Assembly: GCA_030053945.1 (NCBI GenBank)
Contig: JASGCW010000025.1
Span: 1 to 47,570 of the forward strand
Source of the DNA: Limnohabitans sp.
Lineage (GTDB): Bacteria; Bacteroidota; Bacteroidia; Flavobacteriales; Flavobacteriaceae
Length of the DNA: 47,570 nucleotides
Direction: 5' to 3'
Both the position numbers and the translations under genes were made by a program. Positions within the stretch are counted from its first letter, which is position 1. The number at the start of each line of letters is the position of its first letter. This document shows positions 17,250 through 24,581 of this stretch, piece by piece. The notes beneath the pieces were generated by a model that saw only the letters and a list, made by a program, of their open reading frames with translations, was not told the origin of the DNA and searched no databases.

Positions 17250-18491
17250 ATGATTATCAAAGCATTTACAAAGTACAATAATAATTTTAAAGGGTTTACA
17301 AAAGAAATTTGGATTCTCACCCTGATGACATTCATAAACCGCGCTGGCACGATGGTTTTGCCTTTTCTATCAAAATATCTTAAGGAAGATTTACAATTTT
17401 CTTACAGTCAAGTTGGCACAATTATGCTTTGCTTCGGAATAGGCTCAATGATTGGCTCTTGGCTGGGAGGTAAATTATCTGACAGTATAGGTTTCTATAA
17501 AATTATGATATTTAGCCTGTTTACTAGTGGAATTGCTTTTTTTATTTTACAATACATCACTTCATTTATTGGACTTTGCATAGGAATGTTCAGCATTATG
17601 CTAATTGCAGATATGTTTCGTCCTGCAATGTTTGTTTCTTTAGGAGCTTATGCCAAAAAAGAAGATAGAACAAGAGCTTTAACTTTAGTTAGACTAGCCA
17701 TAAATCTTGGATTTGCTGCTGGACCAGCAATGGGCGGACTAATTATAATGAATATAGGTTATAAAGGGCTATTTTGGATTGATGGCGCCACCTGTATCTT
17801 AGCCATCTTAGTATTTTGGCTTTTTGTAAAAGAAAAAAAAGATTCTAAATTTCAAGACAAAGAACATCCTGGGGAAGTTTTGACACACTCTGTTTTTAAA
17901 GATAAAATTTTTTGGACATTTTTATTAAGTTGTACACTATGTGGCATTTTGTTTTTTCAATTATTCACTACATTTCCTTTGTACCAAAAAGAACAATTCA
18001 ATCTAACTGAATTTCAAACTGGCTTACTTATGATGATGAACGGCTTGATAATATTTGCCTTGGAAATGCCTATTGTTAGTTATATTGAGCGAAAGAGGAT
18101 TAGTAAAATCAAAATTATAACCGTTGGTTCTTTTTTAATGTCTATTAGTATGTTTTTACTACTTATTAACTTCTGGGTAGGTAGTTTAATAGTAATGATG
18201 CTATTCATGACTTTTGCAGAAATGTTTTGTTTTCCTTTCTCAAATTCTTTTGCTTTGAGTAGAGCCCCTAAAGGTCACGAAGGAAGGTATATGGCAATTT
18301 TCACTATGTGTTATAGTTCTGCGCATATTTTAAGCGGAAAAATAGGCCTAGAAATTTTAGAAATCTTTAAAGAGGAGCCAAATATAAAATTCCAACTTAA
18401 CTGGCTTTTTATGGGGACTTTAGGAGCCATAGCTGCACTAACCAGCTTATATGTTCATCATATGACAAAAAGAGAAAAACTAAAAATATAG
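17250..18491 (+). CDS. MFS transporter (drug/peptide exporter type)
   Basis: 413 aa with 12 hydrophobic segments. The loop-2 signature GSMIGSWLGGKLSDSIGFYK (MFS motif GxLaDrxGrk) lies at about residue 65, and FVSLGAYAKKEDRTRAL resembles the MDR/bacitracin-type family. Two positive-rich central loop (KEKKDSKFQDKEHPG) separates the halves. Substrate not predictable. Transcribed toward the BlaI gene; the first BlaI operator overlaps its 3' end. Confidence 0.85.
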   Translation: MIIKAFTKYNNNFKGFTKEIWILTLMTFINRAGTMVLPFLSKYLKEDLQFSYSQVGTIMLCFGIGSMIGSWLGGKLSDSIGFYKIMIFSLFTSGIAFFILQYITSFIGLCIGMFSIMLIADMFRPAMFVSLGAYAKKEDRTRALTLVRLAINLGFAAGPAMGGLIIMNIGYKGLFWIDGATCILAILVFWLFVKEKKDSKFQDKEHPGEVLTHSVFKDKIFWTFLLSCTLCGILFFQLFTTFPLYQKEQFNLTEFQTGLLMMMNGLIIFALEMPIVSYIERKRISKIKIITVGSFLMSISMFLLLINFWVGSLIVMMLFMTFAEMFCFPFSNSFALSRAPKGHEGRYMAIFTMCYSSAHILSGKIGLEILEIFKEEPNIKFQLNWLFMGTLGAIAALTSLYVHHMTKREKLKI

Positions 18492-18533
18492 TTAACAAAC
18501 TAAAAAAATAGTTGTGTAACTAAAATTTTAGTT
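18478..18533 (+). promoter_or_regulatory. Three BlaI-type operators spaced 20 bp
   Basis: AACTA-N6-TAGTT occurs at 18478-18493, 18498-18513 and 18518-18533, each 16 bp and 20 bp from the next. The third (AACTAAAATTTTAGTT) is a perfect palindrome. Site 1 overlaps the MFS stop, site 2 the promoter TTG, and site 3 the promoter spacer. This is the arrangement expected for autorepression by the BlaI-like protein just downstream. Confidence 0.85.
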
Positions 18534-18542
18534 GTAAGTTTG
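18512..18542 (+). promoter_or_regulatory. Promoter of the blaI-M56 operon
   Basis: TTG (18512-18514), 20-bp spacer, TAAGTTTG (18535-18542), 18 bp before the ATG at 18561. Operators 2 and 3 cover it. Confidence 0.8.
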
Positions 18543-18560
18543 TAGAGTAAATTAATTACT

Positions 18561-18920
18561 ATGCAAAAATTAACTAATAAAGAAGAAGAAGTAATGCATA
18601 TTCTATGGAGGCTTAAGAAAGCTTTTGTAAAAGATGTATTAGCAGAAATTACCGAAGACAAACCACATTACAATACACTTTCGACAATTATTCGGAATCT
18701 CGAAGAAAAAGGTTTTCTGTCGCATAATGCGTATGGAAACACTCATCAATATTATCCAATAATTGAAATAGAAGAATACCGAAAAAAATTTATGAGCACT
18801 GCCATTGAGAATTACTTTAATAATTCTTATAAAAATATGGTGTCCTTTTTTGCCGAAGAAAATAAAATTTCGGCTCAAGAATTACGTGAAATTTTAGAAA
18901 TCATCGAACAAAAAAAGTAA
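18561..18920 (+). CDS. BlaI/MecI/CopY-family repressor
   Basis: 119 aa winged-helix repressor: LTNKEEEVMHILWRLKKAFVKDVLAEITEDKPHYNTLSTIIRNLEEKGFL is the classic N-terminal DNA-binding region and the rest is a dimerisation helix set. It lies 6 bp before the M56 protease gene. In the known systems the protease senses an outside signal and the repressor is cleaved or displaced; no beta-lactamase is seen here, so the trigger is probably an envelope signal. Three operators at 18478-18533 argue for autoregulation. Confidence 0.92.
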   Translation: MQKLTNKEEEVMHILWRLKKAFVKDVLAEITEDKPHYNTLSTIIRNLEEKGFLSHNAYGNTHQYYPIIEIEEYRKKFMSTAIENYFNNSYKNMVSFFAEENKISAQELREILEIIEQKK

Positions 18921-18926
18921 ATCAAG

Positions 18927-20564
18927 ATGAATGATTTTCATATTTATGCTATCAAAGTAAATGCGCTAATAGGAATATTCTATTTAGCATATCACTTTTT
19001 GGTACAAAAAGAAACTTTTTTTAATAGTAATCGATTTTTCTTATTGGCAGGATTAGCTACTGCAACAGTTCTTCCATTGATTTCAATCAAGAAAATAGTT
19101 TACATTGAAGCGCATAAATCTGAGTATTCATCTATAAATTCAAGTTCTCATATTAAATCAAATCCAATTGTAACAGAACACATTAACTGGGACAACATAG
19201 GACAAATAATTTACTGGGGCATTTCAATTTTACTCATTTTGGGAATAATAATAGAACTTATTTCATTCTTTAAACTAATCCGAAATAAAAACATAACCAT
19301 CAGTAAACCTTTTGCGCTGGTCGATTTAAACGAGAACATCAACCCGTTTTCATTCTTTAAATACATAGTATTTAACTCAGCTAAATACTCAAATTCTGAA
19401 TTAGAAAACATCATAAATCACGAAAAAGTACATAGTATAGAAAAGCATTCATTAGATATATTAGTAGCCAAAATATTTTGTTCCCTTTTTTGGTTCAATC
19501 CATTCATATGGCTTTACAAAAAAGCAATTATCCAAAACCTAGAATACATTGCTGATCAAAAGGCAATTCAAAATACTTACGATAAAAAAGCGTATCAAAT
19601 GACGCTTTTAAAAGTAGTTACTGATCACAACTACTTATCCATTACTAGTTCATTTTATCAATCATTAATCAAAAAACGAATTGTTATGTTAAACAAAAAT
19701 CAATCAGAAAAGAAAAATGCTTGGAAATATGCCATCATACTTCCAGTTTTAATTGCCTTTATTGCCTTTTTTCAAATAAAGGTTGAAGCCCAAGAAAAAT
19801 TAATGGTACCAAAAAACCATTCTAACTCCAGTGAAACAAAAAGTGTCTCAGAGATGATTTGGACCAAAAACGCTACTGATGAAGAGATAAAAGAAGACAT
19901 CCAAGAAATGAAAAAAATTGGCTTGGAAGTCACTTTTTCAAACCTTAAAAGAAATGCTAAAGGAGAAATTATTTCAATAAAAGTAAACTTTAAAGACATT
20001 AACGGAGAAACTGGGGGCTTAGAATTCGCAAACGAAAAAGGCATAAACAGCATTGCTTTAAGAAAAGAAATCGATGCTAACAATCAAACAAGTATTACTC
20101 TAGGTCAGACTAAAGACATAAAAAAACTACAACTCGCTTTAGAAGAACAGTTAGCACAAACATCTGAGCTTGAAACACTAGCTGAATTAGAAGATATACC
20201 AGAAGCTCCAGAAGTTCCAGCGCTACCAGACCTAGGTAATATGCCTCAAGCTCCTATATCTCCAGAATTACCATCACTACCTAATTTAACTCCTCCAACA
20301 GATCCTGATGATAAAAAGGCGTGGGATAAATACGAAACGGAGATGAAAAAATATGAAAAAGCTTGGAATACCCCTCAAATGAAAAAATACCAAGAAGAAA
20401 TGGCTATTTATGAAAAAAAAATGAAACAATATAAAAAAAATGTTTTACCTAGCTATGAAAAACAGATGAAAAAATATGAAGCCGAAATGAAAAAGTATGA
20501 GGCTAAAATCAAAAAATATGAAGCAGATTTAGAAATGAAACATAAAAAAAATAAAAACAGTTAA
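18927..20564 (+). CDS. BlaR1/M56-type membrane metalloprotease
   Basis: 545 aa. Four transmembrane segments (about 9-24, 36-54, 90-112, 266-285). The gluzincin site is HEKVH at 165-169 with E206 (NLEYIADQ) as the third ligand. After the last span a C-terminal extracytoplasmic part holds a domain at ~308-378 that is repeated in the next gene, then a proline-rich stretch (IPEAPEVPALP, 424-460) and a Lys/Glu coiled coil with repeated KKYEAEMKKYEA units (470-540). This end differs from the penicillin-binding sensor of BlaR1, so the ligand is probably not a beta-lactam. Confidence 0.88.
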   Translation: MNDFHIYAIKVNALIGIFYLAYHFLVQKETFFNSNRFFLLAGLATATVLPLISIKKIVYIEAHKSEYSSINSSSHIKSNPIVTEHINWDNIGQIIYWGISILLILGIIIELISFFKLIRNKNITISKPFALVDLNENINPFSFFKYIVFNSAKYSNSELENIINHEKVHSIEKHSLDILVAKIFCSLFWFNPFIWLYKKAIIQNLEYIADQKAIQNTYDKKAYQMTLLKVVTDHNYLSITSSFYQSLIKKRIVMLNKNQSEKKNAWKYAIILPVLIAFIAFFQIKVEAQEKLMVPKNHSNSSETKSVSEMIWTKNATDEEIKEDIQEMKKIGLEVTFSNLKRNAKGEIISIKVNFKDINGETGGLEFANEKGINSIALRKEIDANNQTSITLGQTKDIKKLQLALEEQLAQTSELETLAELEDIPEAPEVPALPDLGNMPQAPISPELPSLPNLTPPTDPDDKKAWDKYETEMKKYEKAWNTPQMKKYQEEMAIYEKKMKQYKKNVLPSYEKQMKKYEAEMKKYEAKIKKYEADLEMKHKKNKNS

Positions 20565-20575
20565 ATCTATACAAG

Positions 20576-20608
20576 ATAAGACTATCAGTTTGATAGTCTT
20601 ATTTTTTT
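20576..20608 (+). terminator. Terminator of the blaI-M56 operon
   Basis: Perfect 12-bp stem ATAAGACTATCA (20576-20587) with TGATAGTCTTAT (20591-20602), loop GTT, then T6. Confidence 0.9.
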
Positions 20609-20682
20609 ACTTCAAAATCCGTTGAAATCCTTAAAAAATAGTTAATTAACAAATTTTAAATATTTCTGAAATCATATATTTT

Positions 20683-20690
20683 TATTTTTG
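20683..20690 (+). promoter_or_regulatory. -7 element of the secreted-protein gene
   Basis: TATTTTTG, 29 bp before the ATG at 20720. A GTTAATTAAC palindrome at 20641-20650 lies further upstream. No good TTG partner. Confidence 0.45.
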
Positions 20691-20719
20691 AAATAGAAAT
20701 CAATTAAAAAATAATAGAT

Positions 20720-21715
20720 ATGTCAAATTTAAATGTTCTAAACAAATTGAAAAGCGGTGTTTTTGCAACTGCTTTAGTTTTTGCTTTAGCATCACAAAAT
20801 GATGTACAGGCGCAAGAGAAGAAAATTGAAAAAAAGCAAGCTGTAACCTATATGACGTGGAATAAAAACACGCCTGAAACAGAAATGCAAGATGATATTA
20901 AGGCGCTTAAGAAACAAGGTATAGACATCAAATATTCTGATGTAAAACGCAATGCTAAAGGCGAAATTACATCTATAAAAGTTGATTTTAAAGATGACGA
21001 AGGAAATACTGGAAATATTGCTTATGGCGGTAAAAATCCAATTGCTCAAATTCAATTTCACAAAACCCCTGAATCTGTAGGATTTGGACAAGAAGACAGA
21101 GGCTTTAATGGTATGGCAAGCAATTTTGGTTGGATTAATGATGATATGAATAAAAATTTCAACTTCAATTTTAACGATATGCCTATGCAACGTTTTGAAT
21201 TTGAAACAGAAAAAGATTTTGATTCAAAAGGTGAAAAGGGAGAAAAAGGAGCAAAAGGTTCTAAATCTTTTGGAAAATCTACTTCAAAAATTATCATTCA
21301 AAAAAATGGAAAAAAACCTTTAGTAATTGAAAATGGTGAAGTTGTAGAAGGTGGTGAAGGATACAGTAAAGAAGAAATTGAAGAAATCAAAAAAAATAAT
21401 AAGTTTGAATTCAACAATGGAAATGGCAACAATTTTCAGTTCAATATGAATCCTAACGATTTCTTTAACGGTAACGGAATGGAAGGTTTTAAAGAACAAT
21501 TTGACCGTTTACAAAAAGAAATGGACAAAATGCGTCCTCAACTAATGGAAATTGAAAAAAACAAAAAAGAATCTAATGATTCTGAAAATGTAGAAGAAAC
21601 AAAAAAAGAGTTAGAAAAAGCACGCGAGGAAATATTAAAAGCTCGTGACGAGATGAACAAAGCTCGTGAAGAAATGCAAAAAACAAAAACTGAAATGAAA
21701 GTTAGAAAAGCTTAA
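20720..21715 (+). CDS. Exported protein sharing a domain with the M56 protease
   Basis: 331 aa. Signal peptide ~1-32 (...ALASQNDVQAQ). Residues ~44-105 match the protease residues ~310-371: both have W-x-KN-x-(T)-x-x-E, K(R)NAKGEIxSIKVxFKDxxGxTG. The stretch VKRNAKGEITSIKV differs from the protease at only a few positions. A low-complexity part follows, with SKGEKGEKGAKGSKS (about 169-183) and N/F-rich sequence, then a long C-terminal helix rich in K/E/R (about 255-330). It starts 155 bp after the protease gene, after its terminator, so it has its own promoter. Possibly the protease's partner, decoy or substrate; function unknown. Confidence 0.75.
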   Translation: MSNLNVLNKLKSGVFATALVFALASQNDVQAQEKKIEKKQAVTYMTWNKNTPETEMQDDIKALKKQGIDIKYSDVKRNAKGEITSIKVDFKDDEGNTGNIAYGGKNPIAQIQFHKTPESVGFGQEDRGFNGMASNFGWINDDMNKNFNFNFNDMPMQRFEFETEKDFDSKGEKGEKGAKGSKSFGKSTSKIIIQKNGKKPLVIENGEVVEGGEGYSKEEIEEIKKNNKFEFNNGNGNNFQFNMNPNDFFNGNGMEGFKEQFDRLQKEMDKMRPQLMEIEKNKKESNDSENVEETKKELEKAREEILKARDEMNKAREEMQKTKTEMKVRKA

Positions 21716-21737
21716 TTGGTTAAAGTTCTGTATGTAA

Positions 21738-21778
21738 TTGTGTCAATCTCGTTAAATTGAGATTGACACAACTTTTTT
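21738..21778 (+). terminator. Strong terminator of the secreted-protein gene
   Basis: Perfect 13-bp stem TTGTGTCAATCTC (21738-21750) with GAGATTGACACAA (21759-21771), loop GTTAAATT, then C and T7. Confidence 0.9.
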
Positions 21779-21786
21779 TATCTTTG
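21757..21786 (+). promoter_or_regulatory. Promoter nested in the terminator
   Basis: TTG (21757-21759), 19-bp spacer, TATCTTTG (21779-21786), 18 bp before the ATG at 21805. The TTG and most of the spacer are the 3' arm of the upstream terminator, so one sequence does both jobs. Confidence 0.7.
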
Positions 21787-21804
21787 TATGAAAAATTTGT
21801 TGCG

Positions 21805-21951
21805 ATGTATAAAATTTTAGCTAAAATCAACAAAATTATTTTACCAAGTTTCACAAAACAACAACTAGACCCTGCTAAAGCAAAAAAATGGCAATTGGCA
21901 ATTCTAGCGTATCGCTACTATGTAACTTCCAGAGCACTATCTAGTAAGTAA
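21805..21951 (+). CDS. Conserved 48-aa basic protein of flavobacteria
   Basis: MYKILAKINKIILPSF is followed by a helical, basic core (LDPAKAKKWQLAILAYRYYVTSRALSSK). The frame is open from 21757, but that start falls inside the terminator stem, so the ATG at 21805 is used. I recall short proteins of this shape in flavobacteria being auto-labelled SsrA-binding protein; it has no SmpB fold and should not be called that. It overlaps the 3' end of apt (convergent) by 11 bp. Confidence 0.65.
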   Translation: MYKILAKINKIILPSFTKQQLDPAKAKKWQLAILAYRYYVTSRALSSK

Positions 21952-22453
21952 TCGCTGAAAAAATAGGATTTTCTTTTATTTTTTCTCTACCATTTAAAAA
22001 AGAAAGCTCCATCAGGAAATTGCATTGTACTATTTCGCCTCCCAATTTTTCAACCAGTTCACAAACCGCTTTTGCAGTTCCACCTGTAGCCAAGACATCA
22101 TCGTGAATTAACACCTTTTCTCCTTTTTGAATCGCATCTATATGTATTTCTAAGGTATCATGACCGTATTCTAGCTCATAACTAGCAGAAATAGTTTTGT
22201 ATGGCAGTTTTTTAGGCTTACGCACAGGCACAAATCCCGCATTTAATTTTTCTGCTAGTAAAATCCCGAAGAAAAAACCTCTAGACTCCACTCCTACTAC
22301 CTTATCTATTTGCTTATTTTTCAATTCAGAAATTAATTTTTCGAGCATATCTGCTCTTCCTTCTGGGTTTAATAATAAGGGCGTGATGTCTTTAAATAAA
22401 ATTCCTTCTTTTGGAAAGTCCTGAATATCACGAAAGTACTGATCTAAGTTCAT
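21941..22453 (-). CDS. apt: Adenine phosphoribosyltransferase
   Basis: Salvages adenine to AMP using PRPP. The PRPP-binding motif is VLIHDDVLATGGTA; FFGILLAEKLNAGFVPVRKPKKLPYKT is the APT flexible-loop region and DIQDFPKEGILFKDITPLL the N terminus. I placed the start at 22453 (MNLDQYFRDIQDFPKEG), giving the standard 170 aa. The frame runs on to 22570, but that extension covers the tRNA-Arg promoter and reaches the tRNA itself. Confidence 0.95.
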   Translation of the reverse strand: MNLDQYFRDIQDFPKEGILFKDITPLLLNPEGRADMLEKLISELKNKQIDKVVGVESRGFFFGILLAEKLNAGFVPVRKPKKLPYKTISASYELEYGHDTLEIHIDAIQKGEKVLIHDDVLATGGTAKAVCELVEKLGGEIVQCNFLMELSFLNGREKIKENPIFSAITY

Positions 22454-22481
22454 TAAATTTATTTTTTTTACACATTTTCCT

Positions 22482-22511
22482 TTGCAAGTTACACAATTGT
22501 TTCTATATTTG
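22482..22511 (+). promoter_or_regulatory. Promoter of tRNA-Arg
   Basis: TTG (22482-22484), 19-bp spacer, TATATTTG (22504-22511), 44 bp before the tRNA. Confidence 0.7.
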
Positions 22512-22555
22512 CACCCGCAAAGAAGGAGATATTTATTCGGTTTGCAAAACATATT

Positions 22556-22629
22556 GGCCTCGTGGCGCAACTGAATAGCGCATCTGATTACGGCTCAGAA
22601 GGTTACAGGTTTGAATCCTGTCGAGGTCA
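22556..22629 (+). tRNA. tRNA-Arg (anticodon ACG)
   Basis: 74 nt cloverleaf: acceptor GGCCTCG pairs with CGAGGTC (one G-U); D stem GCGC/GCGC; anticodon stem TCTGA/TCAGA with loop TTACGGC, anticodon ACG (read as ICG, CGN arginine codons); T stem ACAGG/CCTGT with loop TTTGAAT. Discriminator A at 22629; CCA is not encoded. Its last 13 bases and its terminator are repeated at 26161, marking it as the integration site of the CBASS island. Confidence 0.95.
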
Positions 22630-22673
22630 CAAAAATTAAAGTCTGCTTAACGGCAGACTTTTTGTTTTTTACC
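22617..22673 (+). repeat. Left attachment-site repeat (attL)
   Basis: 57 bp from CCTGTCGAGGTCAC of the tRNA 3' end through the terminator to TTTTTTACC, identical to 26161-26216 except for one extra A in the A-run. Beyond the exact block the two copies stay recognisably alike for about 35 bp more (TCTCAA...TTTCAA), so the element carried its own version of the tRNA flank. Confidence 0.85.
22638..22670 (+). terminator. tRNA-Arg terminator (left copy)
   Basis: Stem AAAGTCTGC (22638-22646) with GCAGACTTT (22653-22661), loop TTAACG, then TTGTTTTTT. Confidence 0.9.
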
Positions 22674-22732
22674 CGTTAATCCTTTTTAAATCTCAAATTT
22701 CAAGTTTACTTAAACTACCATTACTTATTATC

Positions 22733-22821
22733 TTATGACAAAACACGTATATTATTTTTAAAAAACTATGTCATAAATAAAAAACTATTAAAATACAGAT
22801 AAAAATTATGACAACTTGTCA
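22733..22821. repeat. Three TTATGACA motifs with 36-37 bp spacing
   Basis: TTATGACA at 22733-22740 and 22806-22813, inverted copy TGTCATAA at 22769-22776. The third runs into the palindrome TGACAACTTGTCA (22809-22821). Candidate protein-binding sites near the att end. Confidence 0.5.
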
Positions 22822-22863
22822 CTTATATCTAATTGGCACTATACTTGTTAAATTTTTACAAAT

Positions 22864-22898
22864 AAAAAAAGTCCTAACCTCTCACCGATAGGACTTTT
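22864..22898 (-). terminator. Minus-strand hairpin terminator in the island leader
   Basis: Stem AAAAGTCCTA (22867-22876) with TAGGACTTTT (22889-22898), 12-base loop. Read on the minus strand it ends in seven or more Ts. It could protect the tRNA region or end an unseen transcript. Confidence 0.6.
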
Positions 22899-22913
22899 AA
22901 ACATATAATCAAT

Positions 22914-22952
22914 GGACGGTTTTAAAAGAAAAGGTGAAGCCGTCCTTTTATT
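22914..22952 (+). terminator. Plus-strand hairpin in the island leader
   Basis: Stem GGACGG (22914-22919) with CCGTCC (22940-22945), 20-base loop, followed by TTTTATTTG. It could end a short RNA transcribed from the leader, or read-through from the tRNA. Confidence 0.45.
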
Positions 22953-23053
22953 TGTGGGTGCGAAAATACTACTTTTTTTTACTTCTACAAACTTTATCGT
23001 CCTTTCTCGGAAATGTAGCACCGATTGCTACTAAATTTTAATTCTATTAACCG

Positions 23054-23284
23054 ATGGAAAATTTTCATTTAGTCCATGAAGATGGCGTGTACAAACTAAA
23101 AAGAGAGAATGCCGAAAGAGCTTCTAAAGTAATTGATTCTAATAAGCAGGATGCTATTAGCCAATCGAGAGATTTTATTGTTAAACAAGGTGGTGGTTCT
23201 TTGAAAATCCATAAAAACGATGGTGGATTTCAAGAAGAAAGAACTTATCCGAAGTCTAATGACCCAAGAAAGAGTAAAGGTTAA
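23054..23284 (+). CDS. DUF2188-domain protein, first gene of the CBASS island
   Basis: 76 aa. It fits DUF2188: HLVHEDGVYKLKRENAERASKVIDSNKQDAISQSRDFIVKQGGGSLKIHKNDGGFQEERTYPKSNDP, with the Ala-Ile helix and the final GxFQEERTYP motif. These small proteins are found in many bacteria with no settled function. It lies 22 bp ahead of the CD-NTase gene in the same direction, so it is probably co-transcribed with the CBASS genes. Whether it takes part in defence is unknown; it could instead be a passenger. Confidence 0.8.
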   Translation: MENFHLVHEDGVYKLKRENAERASKVIDSNKQDAISQSRDFIVKQGGGSLKIHKNDGGFQEERTYPKSNDPRKSKG

Positions 23285-23306
23285 AAATTAATGTAAAAAA
23301 AGTAGT

Positions 23307-24581
23307 ATGGAGCAATTGTACAAGAAAGAAATTAGTGAATACTTAGAAGAATTAGGTAAAGAATTGGATATAACAAAATCTGAACACGATGCCATTGTAA
23401 AAAGTTACGAAGCTGTTGGAGATTGGTTATCCAAGGAAGCTTCTTCTTTAAATTATTATAGCCCTAAAATTTTACCTCAAGGGTCTTTTATGTTGGGTAC
23501 TATTGTAAAACCAATTAATCCCGAAGATGATATTGATATTGATTTGGTATGTAAATTAGAAAAAAAGCCAAACTCGTGGACTCAAAAGGATTTAAAAGTG
23601 AAAGTTGGAGATAGATTAAAATCTAACTCAACATATGACAAAATGTTGAAAGATTACAAGGATGGTGAAAACTATAATAATGGCGGTAGAAGATGTTGGA
23701 CTTTAAAATATTCCGATGTTGCGGGATATCATATGGATATATTGCCTTCTTTTTCAACTGATAATTTGACTTATCTTTTTGAAAAAACTTTTAGTGCAAG
23801 TGATGAGATAGACGAAAATGATTTAAAAAGATTAGCAATTAGAATAACTGATACTGAACTTGATAATTATGATTCGGAAACAGATGTTGAAAATTGGAAT
23901 AAAAGTAATCCTTTTGGATACGCTAAATGGTTTTGGTCTAAAGCTATGACTAGTAGAGTAAAATTATTTTCGTTGAATGAATCTGTTGACCCTGTTAGAG
24001 CTTATCAACAAGAAAAATTTCCACTGCAAAGAGTTATTCAATTACTTAAAAGACATCGAGATATTATGTTCTCTTCAGATGAATTTGATAGTGAAAATAA
24101 ACCTATATCTATAATAATTACAACATTAGCTACTTTGGCATATGATAGAAGTGAAAACATAATAGACGCTTATTCAAATATAGTTAATAGGATGCGTGGC
24201 TTAATTAAAGATAGATTTAATCCTGAAAGTGGTAAGTATGAAAAATGGGTTGTAAATCCTATAAATAAAGAGGAAAATTTTGCCGATAAATGGAGTGAAA
24301 ATAAACAAAAACAAGACTATTTCTATTTATGGTTAGATAAGCTGGAAGAAGACTTAAATAACCTTTCAAACAGTTTGGGTAAAGGACAAGAATATTTGTT
24401 TGAATCATTTTCAGATATGTATGGGGAAAAAGTTTCCAAAAAGGTGTTTTCTAATATTAGTGAGAAGAAAAGAATCTTAAGAGAAAATGGAAGTTTAAAA
24501 ATGGCTATTGGTACTGGTATTCTAGGTAGTGAAGGCGTTAAAGTTAAAAGTCATAACTTTTTTGGAAATAATAATGAGTAG
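23307..24581 (+). CDS. CD-NTase (cGAS/DncV-like cyclic nucleotide synthase)
   Basis: 424 aa. It makes a cyclic oligonucleotide signal when phage is sensed. The nucleotidyltransferase site is complete: QGSF (G59-S60), then the acidic pair in EDDIDIDLV (D77/D79), and the third Asp in GYHMDILPSF (D144). The C-terminal helical half completes the pol-beta-like fold. Its length and QGSFMLGT motif resemble the CD-NTase clades that work with E2-only partners; clade cannot be fixed here. The C terminus reads SHNFFGNNNE, with a Gly five residues before the end, relevant to E2-dependent processing. The E2 gene starts inside its last codons (8-bp overlap). Confidence 0.92.
   Translation: MEQLYKKEISEYLEELGKELDITKSEHDAIVKSYEAVGDWLSKEASSLNYYSPKILPQGSFMLGTIVKPINPEDDIDIDLVCKLEKKPNSWTQKDLKVKVGDRLKSNSTYDKMLKDYKDGENYNNGGRRCWTLKYSDVAGYHMDILPSFSTDNLTYLFEKTFSASDEIDENDLKRLAIRITDTELDNYDSETDVENWNKSNPFGYAKWFWSKAMTSRVKLFSLNESVDPVRAYQQEKFPLQRVIQLLKRHRDIMFSSDEFDSENKPISIIITTLATLAYDRSENIIDAYSNIVNRMRGLIKDRFNPESGKYEKWVVNPINKEENFADKWSENKQKQDYFYLWLDKLEEDLNNLSNSLGKGQEYLFESFSDMYGEKVSKKVFSNISEKKRILRENGSLKMAIGTGILGSEGVKVKSHNFFGNNNE

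Larger units (their letters stand above)
22630..23053. other. Island leader without genes; structured elements
   Basis: Between the tRNA and the first island gene I see no coding frame. It holds the att repeat and terminator, three TTATGACA motifs (22733-22740, 22769-22776 inverted, 22806-22813), and three hairpins (22867-22898, 22914-22945, 23015-23031). It may carry recombinase arm sites, an operator, or a small RNA. Confidence 0.6.

Noticed and set aside
20792..21190. 132-codon minus-strand frame
   Set aside because: Antisense shadow of the secreted-protein gene, with the composition of a reversed coding frame and no promoter.
21941..22570. 209-aa N-terminally extended apt
   Set aside because: The extra part covers the tRNA-Arg promoter and reaches the tRNA; the ATG at 22453 gives the standard APT start.
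23016..23053. GTAGCA/TGCTAC hairpin as a riboswitch
   Set aside because: Only a 6-bp stem with a 5-base loop; no known riboswitch core. Left as a structural note.
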